Shown: positions 8,017 through 17,768, numbered from the stretch's first letter. The stretch is DNA of 64,000 nucleotides from Flavobacteriaceae bacterium UBA1682 (GCA_002320285.1 DCKE01000014.1:34686-98685), one strand, 5' to 3'. The notes: a model not told the origin generated them from the letters alone. Translations and numbers: made by a program.

Positions 8017-8841
8017 TTAAACGGAAACCGCTCCTTTGATCGCTGGATGCGGGTCATAATTTTCTAAACTGAAATCTTCATATTTAAATGAAAATATATC
8101 TTTAACTGCTGGATTGATTTTCATTGTCGGCAAGTCCTTTGGGGTACGTGACAATTGCAATTCAATTTGTTCGATATGATTGTTATAGATATGCACATCC
8201 CCAAAAGTATGTATAAAGTCACCGTATTGCAGATCACAAACTTGCGCCACCATCATAGCAAACAAGGCGTAGGAAGCAATGTTAAACGGAACTCCTAAAA
8301 AGAGGTCTGCACTGCGTTGATAAAGCTGGCACGACAATTTGCCATCAGCCACATAAAACTGAAAAAATGAATGACAAGGTGGTAACGCCGCTTTTCCAAG
8401 AGCCACGTTTTCAGAAAAAGAAAGTGAAGTATCTGGCATTACGCTTGGATTCCAAGCGGTAACCATCATTCTTCTGCTGTTGGGATTGGTTTTTAAAGTA
8501 TCGATTAATTCTTTGATTTGATCAATTCCCTCACCGTTCCAATTCCTCCACTGATATCCATAAACAGGACCTAGATCTCCATTTTCATCGGCCCATTCAT
8601 CCCAAATCTTTACGCCATTTTCCTTTAAGTAAGCGATATTGGTTTCTCCTTTTAAAAACCACAATAACTCGTGAATAATCGATTTTAAATGAACCTTCTT
8701 TGTAGTTACTAGCGGAAATCCTTGACTGAGATCAAAGCGCAATTGATGCCCAAAAATACTTTTGGTCCCTGTTCCGGTACGGTCACCTTTTTGAGTTCCT
8801 TTTTCGACAACTTCTTTTACCAAGTCTAGATACTGCTTCAT
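8017..8841 (-). CDS. thyA: Thymidylate synthase
   Basis: The 274-residue protein has Arg21 of the phosphate-binding loop (GDRTGTGT), the conserved Glu58, the paired arginines at 123-124 and the catalytic cysteine 156 in ALPPCHSFFQF. It converts dUMP to dTMP with methylene-tetrahydrofolate. A short insertion before the active site (TSLSFSENVALGK, about 138-150) relative to the E. coli enzyme is present; I believe it is usual in this phylum. It is the first gene of the thyA-2TM-folA-secreted protein-dNK operon. Confidence 0.98.
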   Translation of the reverse strand: MKQYLDLVKEVVEKGTQKGDRTGTGTKSIFGHQLRFDLSQGFPLVTTKKVHLKSIIHELLWFLKGETNIAYLKENGVKIWDEWADENGDLGPVYGYQWRNWNGEGIDQIKELIDTLKTNPNSRRMMVTAWNPSVMPDTSLSFSENVALGKAALPPCHSFFQFYVADGKLSCQLYQRSADLFLGVPFNIASYALFAMMVAQVCDLQYGDFIHTFGDVHIYNNHIEQIELQLSRTPKDLPTMKINPAVKDIFSFKYEDFSLENYDPHPAIKGAVSV

Positions 8842-9101
8842 ACGTAGATATTATTTTTACATTTACGACATCACGGTTGTTGCTATCTCAAGTTTTTATA
8901 AGACAAAACCGACTAGTTTAACCTCGAGGTAAATAGATACTTTTAAACTTTAATTGATTTCTAAATCTATTGCTCGGTACACTTTCTAATTAGAATAACC
9001 CAAAAAAGAACACCCACCTTTGTGTTTAGTTTTCTCCTTTGATCATCTTATACTGCTGATCTATTTGACCATATACCTATAAAACAAAGGCAATTGTTAT
9101 C

Positions 9102-9725
9102 TTATAATTCTCTCTTAGAAACTTCGTCCCTCAATTTCGCTGCCTTTTCATAATCCTCTTTCATCACTGCATTTTCAAGTAACTCATAAAGCTCAGACAA
9201 ACTATAATGTGCATAGTCACCTTGTTTTACGCTTTGTTGCGGTACGGTTTCTTGCTCAAAGTCCGTATCGTCTTCAAGAGGCCCCTCCTGTGTCATATCC
9301 TCTAAAGAGGAGGATTTTAATATAATCCCCGCTTTATCTAAAATATTCTTATACGTAAAGATTGGCGCAAAAAAGCGAATAGCCAAGGCTATGGCATCTG
9401 AAGTTCGAGCATCGATAATTTCTTCAATACCATCGCGTTCGCAGATGATACTAGAAAAAAAGATACCATCTACCAATTTATGAATAATGACCTGTTTGAC
9501 TACAATGTCAAATCGATCTGCAAAATTTTTAAACAAATCATGTGTTAATGGACGAGGAGGCTTGATCTCTTTCTCGATGGCAATAGCAATCGACTGCGCC
9601 TCAAAGGCACCAATAACAATAGGTAATTTACGTTCTCCTTCTACCTCATTTAAGATTAAAGCATATGCTCCATTCTGAGTATGGCTATACGAAATCCCTT
9701 TTATACTAAGCTTTACTAAACTCAT
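9102..9725 (-). CDS. Bifunctional nuclease family protein (DUF151 + UVR domain)
   Basis: A 207-residue protein. Residues 1-135 match the DUF151 / bifunctional nuclease fold (start MSLVKLSIKGISYS, then LPIVIGAFEAQSIAIA and the DARTSDAIALAIR segment). The last 35 residues form a UVR-like helical hairpin (ELYELLENAVMKEDYEKAAKLRDEV), as in UvrB/UvrC contact domains. Relatives have been described with RNase and DNase activity; the function here is inferred only. The gene is separated by a hairpin from etfA upstream. Confidence 0.9.
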   Translation of the reverse strand: MSLVKLSIKGISYSHTQNGAYALILNEVEGERKLPIVIGAFEAQSIAIAIEKEIKPPRPLTHDLFKNFADRFDIVVKQVIIHKLVDGIFFSSIICERDGIEEIIDARTSDAIALAIRFFAPIFTYKNILDKAGIILKSSSLEDMTQEGPLEDDTDFEQETVPQQSVKQGDYAHYSLSELYELLENAVMKEDYEKAAKLRDEVSKREL

Positions 9726-9746
9726 AGTTATTATTTATAATCACAA

Positions 9747-9798
9747 CAAAGGGCTGTCAAACAAAGATAGTAATTTCTTCATTTAGACAGCCCTTTTA
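9747..9798 (-). terminator. Hairpin between etfA and the nuclease gene
   Basis: An 11-bp inverted repeat (AAAGGGCTGTC / GACAGCCCTTT) with a long loop of 27 nt separates etfA from the next gene on the minus strand. The loop is long and the U-tract short, so it may be an attenuating or mRNA-end structure. Confidence 0.6.
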
Positions 9799-9818
9799 TA
9801 TAAGACTAAATCGAAAAT

Positions 9819-10787
9819 CTAGGAATTCTTAGCTTTGAATTCTTTTAATTTTTCAATTAATTTGGGTACAATTTCAAAAGCATCACCTACAACACCGTAG
9901 TCAGCAACTTTAAAGAAAGGTGCTTCAGCGTCAGAGTTAATAACTACTTTCACTTTAGAAGCGTTGATTCCTGCGATATGCTGAATCGCTCCAGAAATAC
10001 CAATTGCAATATACAAATTGGCTGCCACAGGCTTTCCTGTTTGTCCTACGTGTTCTTCGTGAGGTCTCCAATCTAAATCAGAAACCGGTTTAGAACAAGC
10101 CGTTGCCGCCCCTAAAACAGAAGCCAACTCTTCGATCATACCCCAGTTCTCCGGTCCTTTTAAACCACGTCCAGCAGACACCACAATATCCGCATCTGCA
10201 ATAGTTACTTTACCACTCGTTTTCTCAACATGCTCTACTTTTAAAGTAAAATCAGCATTGTTTAAAGACGGAGCAAAATCTTCTGCAACAGCAGGACCAT
10301 TGCTTTCAACCAATCCAAAAGAGTTTTTACCTATAGCAATAACCTTAATATCTGAATTGATTTCTGTATGATTAAACGCTTTATTAGAGAAAGCTGTTCT
10401 CTTTACCACAAAAGGACTAGTACTCTCTGGTAAAGCAACCACGTTAGACGCATAGCCCGCATCTAAACCTACTGCTAAAACTGGTGCTAAATACAAACTA
10501 TCTGTAGTCGATGATAAGACCACTAATTTTGTCCCTTCTTTCTGAGCCGCTTGTTTGATTACATCAGCGTAAGCTTTGGCATTAAATGCTTTCAACTGCT
10601 CATTCGTAACCTTTAAAACTTTATCTACACCGTAGTTAGCTAATTCACTAACATCTGATATATTTACAGCCACTGCAGTAACGGTAGTTCCCATCGTTTC
10701 TGCAACTTTCTTAGCATAAGACGCTAACTCTAAAGCTACTTTTTTAAATTTTCCTTCTGCTGATTCAGCATATATTAAAATAGACAT
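9819..10787 (-). CDS. etfA: Electron transfer flavoprotein subunit alpha
   Basis: 322 residues, normal for EtfA. The C-terminal half carries the FAD-binding signature: SAGRGLKGPENWGMI, the SKPVSDLDWRPHEEHVGQTG stretch and ISGAIQHIAG. With EtfB it forms a heterodimer that passes electrons from acyl-CoA and other dehydrogenases to ETF-quinone oxidoreductase. It follows etfB by 47 nt and is co-transcribed. Confidence 0.97.
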   Translation of the reverse strand: MSILIYAESAEGKFKKVALELASYAKKVAETMGTTVTAVAVNISDVSELANYGVDKVLKVTNEQLKAFNAKAYADVIKQAAQKEGTKLVVLSSTTDSLYLAPVLAVGLDAGYASNVVALPESTSPFVVKRTAFSNKAFNHTEINSDIKVIAIGKNSFGLVESNGPAVAEDFAPSLNNADFTLKVEHVEKTSGKVTIADADIVVSAGRGLKGPENWGMIEELASVLGAATACSKPVSDLDWRPHEEHVGQTGKPVAANLYIAIGISGAIQHIAGINASKVKVVINSDAEAPFFKVADYGVVGDAFEIVPKLIEKLKEFKAKNS

Positions 10788-10834
10788 ATTCTTAATTTTA
10801 ATGATGGTATAATTATTTTTTACTTAAATTTAGA

Positions 10835-11581
10835 TTAGATCACTTTTGCTTCGTTGTGCAACAAGTTCACTAGCTCATCTAAATTGTCCGGGCTAACCAA
10901 TTTCACAGCGGATTTTGGAGCTGGTTTTTCAAATCGAATAACTTTAGTCGCAGCAACAGTACCAATAGGCTCAACAATTGTCAAAGCTTTAGTTCTAGCT
11001 GTCATAATACCACGCATGTTTGGTATTCTTAAATCCTTCTCTTCTACGATACCCTTTTGACCACCTACTACCAAAGGTAAGTTTGCAGCAATCGTTTCTT
11101 TTCCACCATCGATTTCTCTAATAGCCTTAGCTGATGTACCATCAACCTCTAATCCAATACAAGAATTGACAAAATCATATCCTAAAAGTGAAGCCAACAT
11201 TCCTGGAACCATAGCTCCATTATAATCTAAGGACTCCTTACCAGCAATAACCAAATCAAATGATCCGTTTTTTACCACTTCTGCCAATTGCTTCGCAACA
11301 AACAAACCATCTGTAGGAACTGCATTAACACGAATAGCCTCATCTGCTCCTATAGCCAATGCTTTTCTAAGTGTAGCCTCTGTTTCTGGCCCACCTACAT
11401 TCACTACAGTTACTTGTGCACCTTGTTTTTCTTTAAACCAAATTGCACGTGTCAAACCAAACTCATCATTGGGATTCACAACAAATTGAACACCGTTAGT
11501 ATCAAACTCTGAATCACCATTCACAAAATTAATCTTGGAAGTAGTATCAGGCACATGGCTGATGCAAACTAATATTTTCAT
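10835..11581 (-). CDS. etfB: Electron transfer flavoprotein subunit beta
   Basis: From the ATG at 11581 the protein has 248 residues and begins MKILVCISHVPDTTSKI, the standard EtfB start; an upstream in-frame extension to 11656 is unlikely because it adds 25 low-complexity residues. The stretch AIGADEAIRV and the later ADP/AMP-binding region with GKESLDYNGAMVPGMLA fit the family. Partner of EtfA, next downstream on the same strand. Confidence 0.96.
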   Translation of the reverse strand: MKILVCISHVPDTTSKINFVNGDSEFDTNGVQFVVNPNDEFGLTRAIWFKEKQGAQVTVVNVGGPETEATLRKALAIGADEAIRVNAVPTDGLFVAKQLAEVVKNGSFDLVIAGKESLDYNGAMVPGMLASLLGYDFVNSCIGLEVDGTSAKAIREIDGGKETIAANLPLVVGGQKGIVEEKDLRIPNMRGIMTARTKALTIVEPIGTVAATKVIRFEKPAPKSAVKLVSPDNLDELVNLLHNEAKVI

Positions 11582-12021
11582 TATATATACGTTTATGTGT
11601 TTTACAATTTTCTTGGAACGAAAATAATAATTTATTTTTAAATATTTACTATGCAAGCATATAAAATAATTTTAGAGCGCCTATTTACAACAACTGCGAG
11701 CCTATCTAAATGATGACTCACCTGACCTTTCTGATTGAATATTCCCTTAAAAAAAACAGTTAGTAAAGCATTTCCTTTTATATAATATACAGCATAATAT
11801 CGAATTAAACAAGAATAATGCGGTGTTTTTGCATTTCACTTTAGCGGAAACAGAATAAATCAGCATGGATTCATTGTGTTTACAATCTATTTGTAAAAAA
11901 AACATTTTTATTTCACGCAGAGTTAACACGAACTCAACGATAAGGACTGTCATATTTGTAGGATTAATAAATTTATTTATTTATTTTTGTCAACCTTATA
12001 AATTACGGAAACAGAAAAATT
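11582..12021. other. Divergent intergenic region between etfB and pdhB
   Basis: About 440 AT-rich bases. It must hold the etfBA promoter on the minus strand and the pdhB promoter on the plus strand (see 11956-11989). A 68-codon open frame on the minus strand (11747-11953) shows no protein-like composition and was not accepted. No RNA gene seen. Confidence 0.5.
11956..11989 (+). promoter_or_regulatory. pdhB promoter
   Basis: TTG at 11956-11958 and TATTTTTG at 11982-11989 match the Bacteroidota -33 and -7 elements with 23 nt between them, 32 nt before the pdhB start codon. Confidence 0.55.
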
Positions 12022-12999
12022 ATGAGAACGATTCAATTTAGAGAAGCGATATGTGAAGCGATGAGCGAGGAAATGCGCCGCGACGAAACGATATATTTAA
12101 TGGGTGAAGAAGTTGCAGAATACAACGGGGCTTACAAGGCTTCAAAAGGTATGCTCGACGAATTCGGTCCGAAAAGAGTTATTGATACCCCGATTGCAGA
12201 ATTGGGATTTGCCGGTATAGCGGTAGGCTCTGCTATGAATGGTAACCGTCCTATTGTTGAGTTTATGACTTTCAACTTCTCCTTAGTTGGAATCGACCAA
12301 ATCATCAACAACGCTGCAAAAATGCGTCAGATGTCTGGCGGACAATTTCCAATGCCTATAGTTTTTAGAGGTCCAACTGCTTCAGCAGGACAATTGGGAG
12401 CAACACACTCTCAGGCTTTTGAGAACTGGTTTGCAAACACACCCGGTTTAAAGGTCGTAGTTCCTTCAAACCCTTATGATGCAAAGGGATTATTAAAAGC
12501 CGCAATTAGAGACAACGATCCTGTGATCTTTATGGAATCGGAACAAATGTATGGAGACAAGGGAGAAGTTCCTGAAGGCGAGTACATCATTCCATTAGGC
12601 GTAGCCGAAATCAAAAGAGAAGGAACCGATGTGACTATCGTTTCATTTGGAAAAATCATCAAGGAAGCCTATATCGCTGCAGAAGCTTTAGCTAAAGACG
12701 GTATATCTTGTGAGATTATCGATCTAAGAACGGTTCGTCCTATGGATCACGCTACCATTTTAAAATCTGTCAAAAAAACAAATCGTTTGGTAGTTTTAGA
12801 GGAGGCTTGGCCATTCGGAAGTGTTGCTTCTGAAATCACTTATATCGTACAAGAGCAAGCTTTCGACTATTTAGATGCACCAATCCAAAGAATTACAACT
12901 GCAGATACTCCTGCGCCTTATTCACCAGAACTTTTAAGAGAATGGCTACCAAACTCTGAAGATGTTATTAAAGCCGTGAAAAAAGTCGCATACAAATAA
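12022..12999 (+). CDS. pdhB: Pyruvate dehydrogenase E1 component, beta subunit
   Basis: 325 residues, the usual E1-beta length. Conserved stretches include MGEEVAEYNGAYKASKGM, DTPIAELGFAGIAVGSAM, the FMTFNF region and the C-terminal VVLEEAWPFGSVASEI. With the alpha subunit it forms the thiamine-diphosphate enzyme that decarboxylates pyruvate. The alpha subunit and the E2 gene are not adjacent; separate location of pdhB is, to my knowledge, common in Flavobacteria. Branched-chain or acetoin E1-beta are alternatives but the sequence fits the pyruvate enzyme best. Confidence 0.93.
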   Translation: MRTIQFREAICEAMSEEMRRDETIYLMGEEVAEYNGAYKASKGMLDEFGPKRVIDTPIAELGFAGIAVGSAMNGNRPIVEFMTFNFSLVGIDQIINNAAKMRQMSGGQFPMPIVFRGPTASAGQLGATHSQAFENWFANTPGLKVVVPSNPYDAKGLLKAAIRDNDPVIFMESEQMYGDKGEVPEGEYIIPLGVAEIKREGTDVTIVSFGKIIKEAYIAAEALAKDGISCEIIDLRTVRPMDHATILKSVKKTNRLVVLEEAWPFGSVASEITYIVQEQAFDYLDAPIQRITTADTPAPYSPELLREWLPNSEDVIKAVKKVAYK

Positions 13000-13019
13000 C
13001 AAAATTACCTTATCTTTGA

Positions 13020-13049
13020 AACTCCATCTTTTTGATGGAGTTTTTTTTT
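13020..13049 (+). terminator. Intrinsic terminator after pdhB
   Basis: ACTCCATC / GATGGAGT with a 5-nt loop followed by nine T. It overlaps an apparent upstream start (13032) of the next gene, which supports the later start at 13062. Confidence 0.88.
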
Positions 13050-13061
13050 ATTGCTACAACT

Positions 13062-15545
13062 ATGAAAAAGGTAATCATTCTATTGATCATTGCTTTTTGT
13101 TGCCCTATTGTATCATTTGCTCAAACAAAGGCCAGTGGACAGATTAAGGATAAAAACAACGAAGCCGTTCCCTACTCTAGCGTTTATTTCAAAAACTCAA
13201 CTCAAGGCGTAATCGCTAACGAATCGGGGAAATTCTATTTAGAATCTCAGAAGGATTACGATACTTTGGTGATCAGTTTCATCGGCTATAAAACCAAAGA
13301 AATACTATTACCGAAAAGCACGAATCTGGACTTAAAGATCACTCTTGAAGAGGACAACCTTTTGGCTGAAGTAAAAATATATACGGGAAAAACCTCCAAA
13401 AAAGACAATCCCGCTTTAGATATTCTACGTAAAATATGGGCTCGAAAAAAACAAAACGGGCTTCATATGTTTAAACAGTACGAATATGAGAAGTATGAAA
13501 AAGTAGAATTTGATATGAATTCTATCGATAGTGCTTTTACAAAGAAGAGAATTTTTAAAGGCATGGAATTTATTTTTGACCATGTCGACACCTCGAGTAT
13601 CACGGGAAAAACCTACCTCCCTATTTTCATCAATGAAAAACTCAGCAATGTCTATGGAGACAATGTAAGATCTAAAAACATTGAAAAAACTACAGCAAAC
13701 AAAAATTCCGGTTTCAACACCAATCAGCATATTATTGCTTTCATTAAAGACCTTTATGCCGATTACGATATTTACAACAACTACCTGAAGTTTTTCGACA
13801 AAGATTTCATCAGCCCACTATCGAGAACCGGTATTAATGTATACAATTATATCTTAGCAGACAGTGCTTATATCGACAACAAATGGTGTTATAACATCGT
13901 GTACTATCCACGCAGAAAAAACGAACTGACCTTTAAGGGAGACTTTTGGGTCAACGACAGTACTTTTGCCATCAAAAAAATCAACCTTGAAGCCAGTAAA
14001 GGCGCTAATATCAACTGGGTTAAAGACATCTATATCGAACAGGAATTTGACGTGTTAAACGATTCGGTTTTTCTATTGACAAAAGATTATATGATGTCTG
14101 ATTTTAGTCTTTCCAAAAAAGAAAAATCAAAGGGAGTTTATGGAAAAAGAACCACCTTATTTAGAAATCACGTCTTCGACAAAGAGAAGGATGAAAAATT
14201 CTATAAAGAAGAAGTTAACGACTACAACGAATCCATCTATACCAAATCTGATGAATTTTGGCAGGAATATCGCTTTGAACCCTTAAGCAAAGATGAATTG
14301 GGTATTTATAAAATGCTCGACACCCTACAAACGGTTCGACGTTTTAAACAGTTGTTTTCACTGGGTACCATTTTAGCCAGCGAATATATACAGGTCGGCA
14401 AATTTGATTACGGACCGATATTTTCTTCTTTTGGATACAATGATGTCGAGGGTATCCGTTTGCGAACAGGTGGACGAACCTATTTTGGACCTAACGACAA
14501 ATGGCGCCTTGAAGGTTATACCGCCTATGGATTTAAAGACGGTCAATTTAAGTATGGTCTTTCGGGAAAGATATTATTAAATACCCCCAATCGACTTATT
14601 CTCTACGGAGGTAATCGTCGCGATATTGAACAGATTGGAGTCAGCCTTACAGAGACCAACAATATCTTAGGACGTAGTTTTGCTTCGAGTTCGCTGTTTG
14701 CCAGTGGAGACAACTCTAAGTTAACCTCGATCAACCTATCGACTTTAGGACTTGAAATTGAACCGGTTAAAAACTTAAAGTTCTCTTCAACTTTTAGTTT
14801 TCGTACACTCAAATCAGCCTCTGAAACCTTTAGTTTGGACTATTATATCGACAAGGACAACGGCATTACCAAAAGTAATGTGACTCAATCTGAAGTTAGT
14901 TTATCCATAGACTATACTCCAAATCGACGAACCATAGGCGTTGGAGTTGACAGAACTGATGTAGATGCTAATTACTCCCATTTATTTCTGAATTTCAGTC
15001 AGGGATTGCAAGGGGTTTTCAACAGTGATTTTGACTACCAAAGGCTGCAATTTTACTATAGACAGCCCTTGTTAGTTGGCGGGTTTGGTCGACTGACTAC
15101 AACTTTTGAAACAGGCAAAACCTTTGGCGAAGTTCCTTTAGGTCTATTAAATGTAGTACCGGGTAATCAATCTTATTTCCTGATTGATAACGCTTATAGT
15201 TTGATGAATTACTACGAATTCGTTACAGATGAATACGTATCATTGCACCTCGAACACAACTTTAACGGTAGATTATTCTCGAGAATACCGTATTTACGAG
15301 ACCTAAACCTACGTGAAATCGTTGGAATCAGAGGAGTATACGGCCGTATTTCCGACGAAAACATAGCCCTTAATGCCTCCAACATTGTATACAGAGCTCC
15401 AGAAGACGTGTATTGGGAATATCATGTCGGCGTAGGTAACATCTTTAAATTCTTTAGAATCGACTTTTCTTGGAGAGGCAGTTATCTCGATTTACCTGAG
15501 GCAAAACGATTTGGAGTTAAAGGATCTTTTGGGTTCTATTTCTAA
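13062..15545 (+). CDS. DUF5686 family outer-membrane protein with carboxypeptidase-like regulatory domain
   Basis: From the ATG at 13062 the protein has 827 residues with a signal peptide ending VSFAQ. Residues about 22-105 form a carboxypeptidase-like regulatory (CarbopepD_reg) domain, KASGQIKDKNNEAVPYSSV through FIGYKTKEI, as found at the N-terminus of TonB-dependent receptors. The remainder, with many alternating beta strands and the ending GSFGFYF, fits the DUF5686 barrel-like family. Function unknown; probably an outer-membrane protein. The earlier start at 13032 lies in the pdhB terminator and is rejected. Confidence 0.85.
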   Translation: MKKVIILLIIAFCCPIVSFAQTKASGQIKDKNNEAVPYSSVYFKNSTQGVIANESGKFYLESQKDYDTLVISFIGYKTKEILLPKSTNLDLKITLEEDNLLAEVKIYTGKTSKKDNPALDILRKIWARKKQNGLHMFKQYEYEKYEKVEFDMNSIDSAFTKKRIFKGMEFIFDHVDTSSITGKTYLPIFINEKLSNVYGDNVRSKNIEKTTANKNSGFNTNQHIIAFIKDLYADYDIYNNYLKFFDKDFISPLSRTGINVYNYILADSAYIDNKWCYNIVYYPRRKNELTFKGDFWVNDSTFAIKKINLEASKGANINWVKDIYIEQEFDVLNDSVFLLTKDYMMSDFSLSKKEKSKGVYGKRTTLFRNHVFDKEKDEKFYKEEVNDYNESIYTKSDEFWQEYRFEPLSKDELGIYKMLDTLQTVRRFKQLFSLGTILASEYIQVGKFDYGPIFSSFGYNDVEGIRLRTGGRTYFGPNDKWRLEGYTAYGFKDGQFKYGLSGKILLNTPNRLILYGGNRRDIEQIGVSLTETNNILGRSFASSSLFASGDNSKLTSINLSTLGLEIEPVKNLKFSSTFSFRTLKSASETFSLDYYIDKDNGITKSNVTQSEVSLSIDYTPNRRTIGVGVDRTDVDANYSHLFLNFSQGLQGVFNSDFDYQRLQFYYRQPLLVGGFGRLTTTFETGKTFGEVPLGLLNVVPGNQSYFLIDNAYSLMNYYEFVTDEYVSLHLEHNFNGRLFSRIPYLRDLNLREIVGIRGVYGRISDENIALNASNIVYRAPEDVYWEYHVGVGNIFKFFRIDFSWRGSYLDLPEAKRFGVKGSFGFYF

Positions 15546-15571
15546 CAATTAACTAATATTGACTTTAAAGC

Positions 15572-15602
15572 TTGGTATAAAGTAGGATTTAACTTATTTT
15601 TG
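15572..15602 (+). promoter_or_regulatory. Pyrophosphatase promoter
   Basis: TTG at 15572-15574 and TATTTTTG at 15595-15602, separated by 20 nt, match the Bacteroidota -33/-7 promoter; the start codon is 38 nt downstream. Confidence 0.65.
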
Positions 15603-15640
15603 CACTCCAATTATAAGATGAAGCAATAAAGACATTATAT

Positions 15641-16171
15641 ATGAATAATAATTTTGAAAGTTTCGACGCTTTTGTCGAAATCCCTACAGGAAGTAGAAAT
15701 AAATACGAATACGATTTTGACCTTAAAAGATTGCGTTTTGATCGCCTTTTATATTCTGCTATGAGATATCCTGCTGATTATGGTTTTATACCAGAAACTT
15801 TGGCTTTAGATGGAGATCCTTTAGACGTATTGGTATTGGTAACAGAACCTACTATCCCAGGATTGGTGGTTGAAGTAAAGCCAGTAGGTATTTTCTATAT
15901 GGAAGACGATAAAGGACCGGATGAAAAAATTCTTTGTGTACCTGTTTCTGACCCAATCATGAACAAACTGAACGATATTCAGGATGTTAATGAGCATTTC
16001 AAAAAAGAAGTGGAACACTTCTTCAAAGTATATAAAGACTTGGAAAGCAAAAAAGTAATCACGAACGGATTTGGAGATAAAGCAGCAGCAATTGCGATGA
16101 TCAAAGAATGTACAGATCGTTTTGACAATCTAGAAAACAAACCGGAAGGCTTATTTAGCATCCGTTTTTAA
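15641..16171 (+). CDS. ppa: Inorganic pyrophosphatase (family I)
   Basis: 176 residues. The family I signature DGDPLD lies at residues 57-62 with the metal-binding aspartates, and EIPTGSRNKYEYD near 13-25 and the RYPADYGFIPET stretch are conserved. It hydrolyses pyrophosphate to phosphate and so drives biosynthetic reactions in the cytoplasm. Its own promoter lies upstream and a terminator directly follows, so it is a single-gene unit. Confidence 0.97.
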   Translation: MNNNFESFDAFVEIPTGSRNKYEYDFDLKRLRFDRLLYSAMRYPADYGFIPETLALDGDPLDVLVLVTEPTIPGLVVEVKPVGIFYMEDDKGPDEKILCVPVSDPIMNKLNDIQDVNEHFKKEVEHFFKVYKDLESKKVITNGFGDKAAAIAMIKECTDRFDNLENKPEGLFSIRF

Positions 16172-16172
16172 T

Positions 16173-16209
16173 AAAAAAAGAGCTATCCATCAAGATAGCT
16201 CTTTTTTTA
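16173..16209 (+). terminator. Intrinsic terminator after ppa
   Basis: AAAGAGCTATC / GATAGCTCTTT with a short loop and runs of A and T on both sides. It can serve both ppa (plus) and the convergent DinB gene (minus). Confidence 0.9.
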
Positions 16210-16224
16210 TTGCGTAAACCCCGT

Positions 16225-16728
16225 TTACTCCTTTAGATATCTGTCCAGAATGACATCCATATGATGCAAACTGTGACCTCCTATTACAAATCCAATATCC
16301 TCTACAGAAATTTGGTTTGTCGCGATTAATCCGGTCTTCTGTAAGTCCCCTTCTACAAAACCATCATACATCAATCGAATACTCTCCATTAATAAGATGT
16401 ATTCATACATCAGTGCTTCACCACTTTTATGAATGACTGCCGCTTGCGCAGCATACGCATTTTCATCAAACCCAAATAAAGGATTTGGATCTTGACGGGC
16501 TATGTGAAGAGCGCGATAACTAAAAATACGTTCGCAATCGATACAATGCTGAATCACTTGTTTTATACTCCATTTTTCATCGGCATACCTGTAATTCCAT
16601 TTATCCATAGCGGAAACAATTTCCAGTATTTTCTTTACCACATTAATCCGGTCAACCAAAACACTTTGAACGGTTTTATTTTCAAATCTAGAGGTATAGT
16701 TAACGTATAACGGATTCGTTGTCATCAT
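16225..16728 (-). CDS. DinB family protein
   Basis: A 167-residue helical protein with the metal-site histidines of the DinB/YfiT fold: QHCIDCERIFSYRA near residue 56 and GGHSLHHMDVILDRYL near 150. DinB-like proteins often act as thiol-dependent transferases or have unknown stress roles; the N-terminal DKWNYRYADEKWSIKQVIQH is typical. Two adjacent ATG codons at 16728 and 16725 could both serve as start. Convergent with ppa. Confidence 0.9.
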   Translation of the reverse strand: MMTTNPLYVNYTSRFENKTVQSVLVDRINVVKKILEIVSAMDKWNYRYADEKWSIKQVIQHCIDCERIFSYRALHIARQDPNPLFGFDENAYAAQAAVIHKSGEALMYEYILLMESIRLMYDGFVEGDLQKTGLIATNQISVEDIGFVIGGHSLHHMDVILDRYLKE

Positions 16729-17008
16729 TTCAGAAGGTTTATTCTATAAATATCCGAGAAAAATACAAAAGAAAAAAACTTTGTTGCAACAATAACTACA
16801 GGCATCTATGCTTTTTTAAATCTACCAACAACCCATCACAGCAAAAAAAGCACTCCAGCTCTAGCCAGTATTTCAGTAAACCAATACAATAGTAAGAACA
16901 ACGAAGTATAAGTTCTGAAAAATTGCAATCCTTTTCATTATAGTATGCTAGGCAAAAAACGTACTTTTGTGTTTGACAAATATTTTACTCACCTAACATT
17001 TAAATCAG

Positions 17009-17572
17009 ATGATAATTAGAGCTGCAAAAATTGAGGATCACGACATCGTTCCAGAGATGATGTTACAAGCCATGGAAGACATTGTTTTCTCCTTTATTGG
17101 CAAAAGTGACGTAGAGGAAGCTATTCAATTTTTAACTCATTTTTTCCGAACAGAAAACAACCAATATAGCTATCAAAATACCTTCGTTGCTGTTGACGAG
17201 CACGAAGACATCTGGGGTTCTATTACGTGTTATGACGGTGGTCAGCTCGAAGAATTGAGAAAACCTGTATTAGAACACATAAACAACCGTTATGGTTTAG
17301 AGTTGCACCCTGAGAACGAAACTCAAGCAGGCGAATTGTATTTAGACACCCTAGCAGTTGCCCCTTCGGCTCAAGGCAAGGGAATAGGTAGTGCATTATT
17401 GCAACACATCATCCAACATGCCCGCGACCGCGATTTTAAACAGGTAGGTTTATTAGTGGATTTCGAAAATCCAAATGCCCAAAAACTCTACGAAAGAATT
17501 GGTTTTAAAGCCAAAGAGACACTGACATTTATGGGTGGTGAATACTATCATATGGTCTACGACCTAAAATAA
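17009..17572 (+). CDS. GNAT family N-acetyltransferase
   Basis: 187 residues. The acetyl-CoA binding motif appears as LDTLAVAPSAQGKGIGSALLQHI (about 111-134), followed by VGLLVDFENPNAQKLYERIGFKAKE, the standard GNAT motif B. Acceptor substrate unknown. It stands alone, with a terminator behind it. Confidence 0.92.
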   Translation: MIIRAAKIEDHDIVPEMMLQAMEDIVFSFIGKSDVEEAIQFLTHFFRTENNQYSYQNTFVAVDEHEDIWGSITCYDGGQLEELRKPVLEHINNRYGLELHPENETQAGELYLDTLAVAPSAQGKGIGSALLQHIIQHARDRDFKQVGLLVDFENPNAQKLYERIGFKAKETLTFMGGEYYHMVYDLK

Positions 17573-17580
17573 ATTACCTT

Positions 17581-17618
17581 AAAAAATCCGTGTATAACAG
17601 CGTTCTACACGGATTTTC
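17581..17618 (+). terminator. Hairpin after the GNAT gene
   Basis: AAAATCCGTGTA / TACACGGATTTT, a 12-bp stem with an 11-nt loop, 9 nt after the stop codon. Confidence 0.8.
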
Positions 17619-17768
17619 ACTTACGGCTTTCTTGTCCCAATACCACTCAACCACTCTCCTGTATTTACAAATCCACACCTTTAAATAACAACACCTATAC
17701 TTTTAATCTTTTATAGCTTTTAAAGGGAATATCGCGATTTGCTCACAACCATATTTATAAAGAATAGC

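Noticed and set aside
11747..11953. 68-codon minus-strand frame between etfB and pdhB
   Set aside because: Low-complexity translation, no ribosome-site or homology cue; chance frame in AT-rich DNA.
16213..16227. Palindrome GTAAACCCCGTTTAC over the DinB stop codon
   Set aside because: Six-base arms with a 3-nt loop, next to a real terminator; too short to support a separate site.
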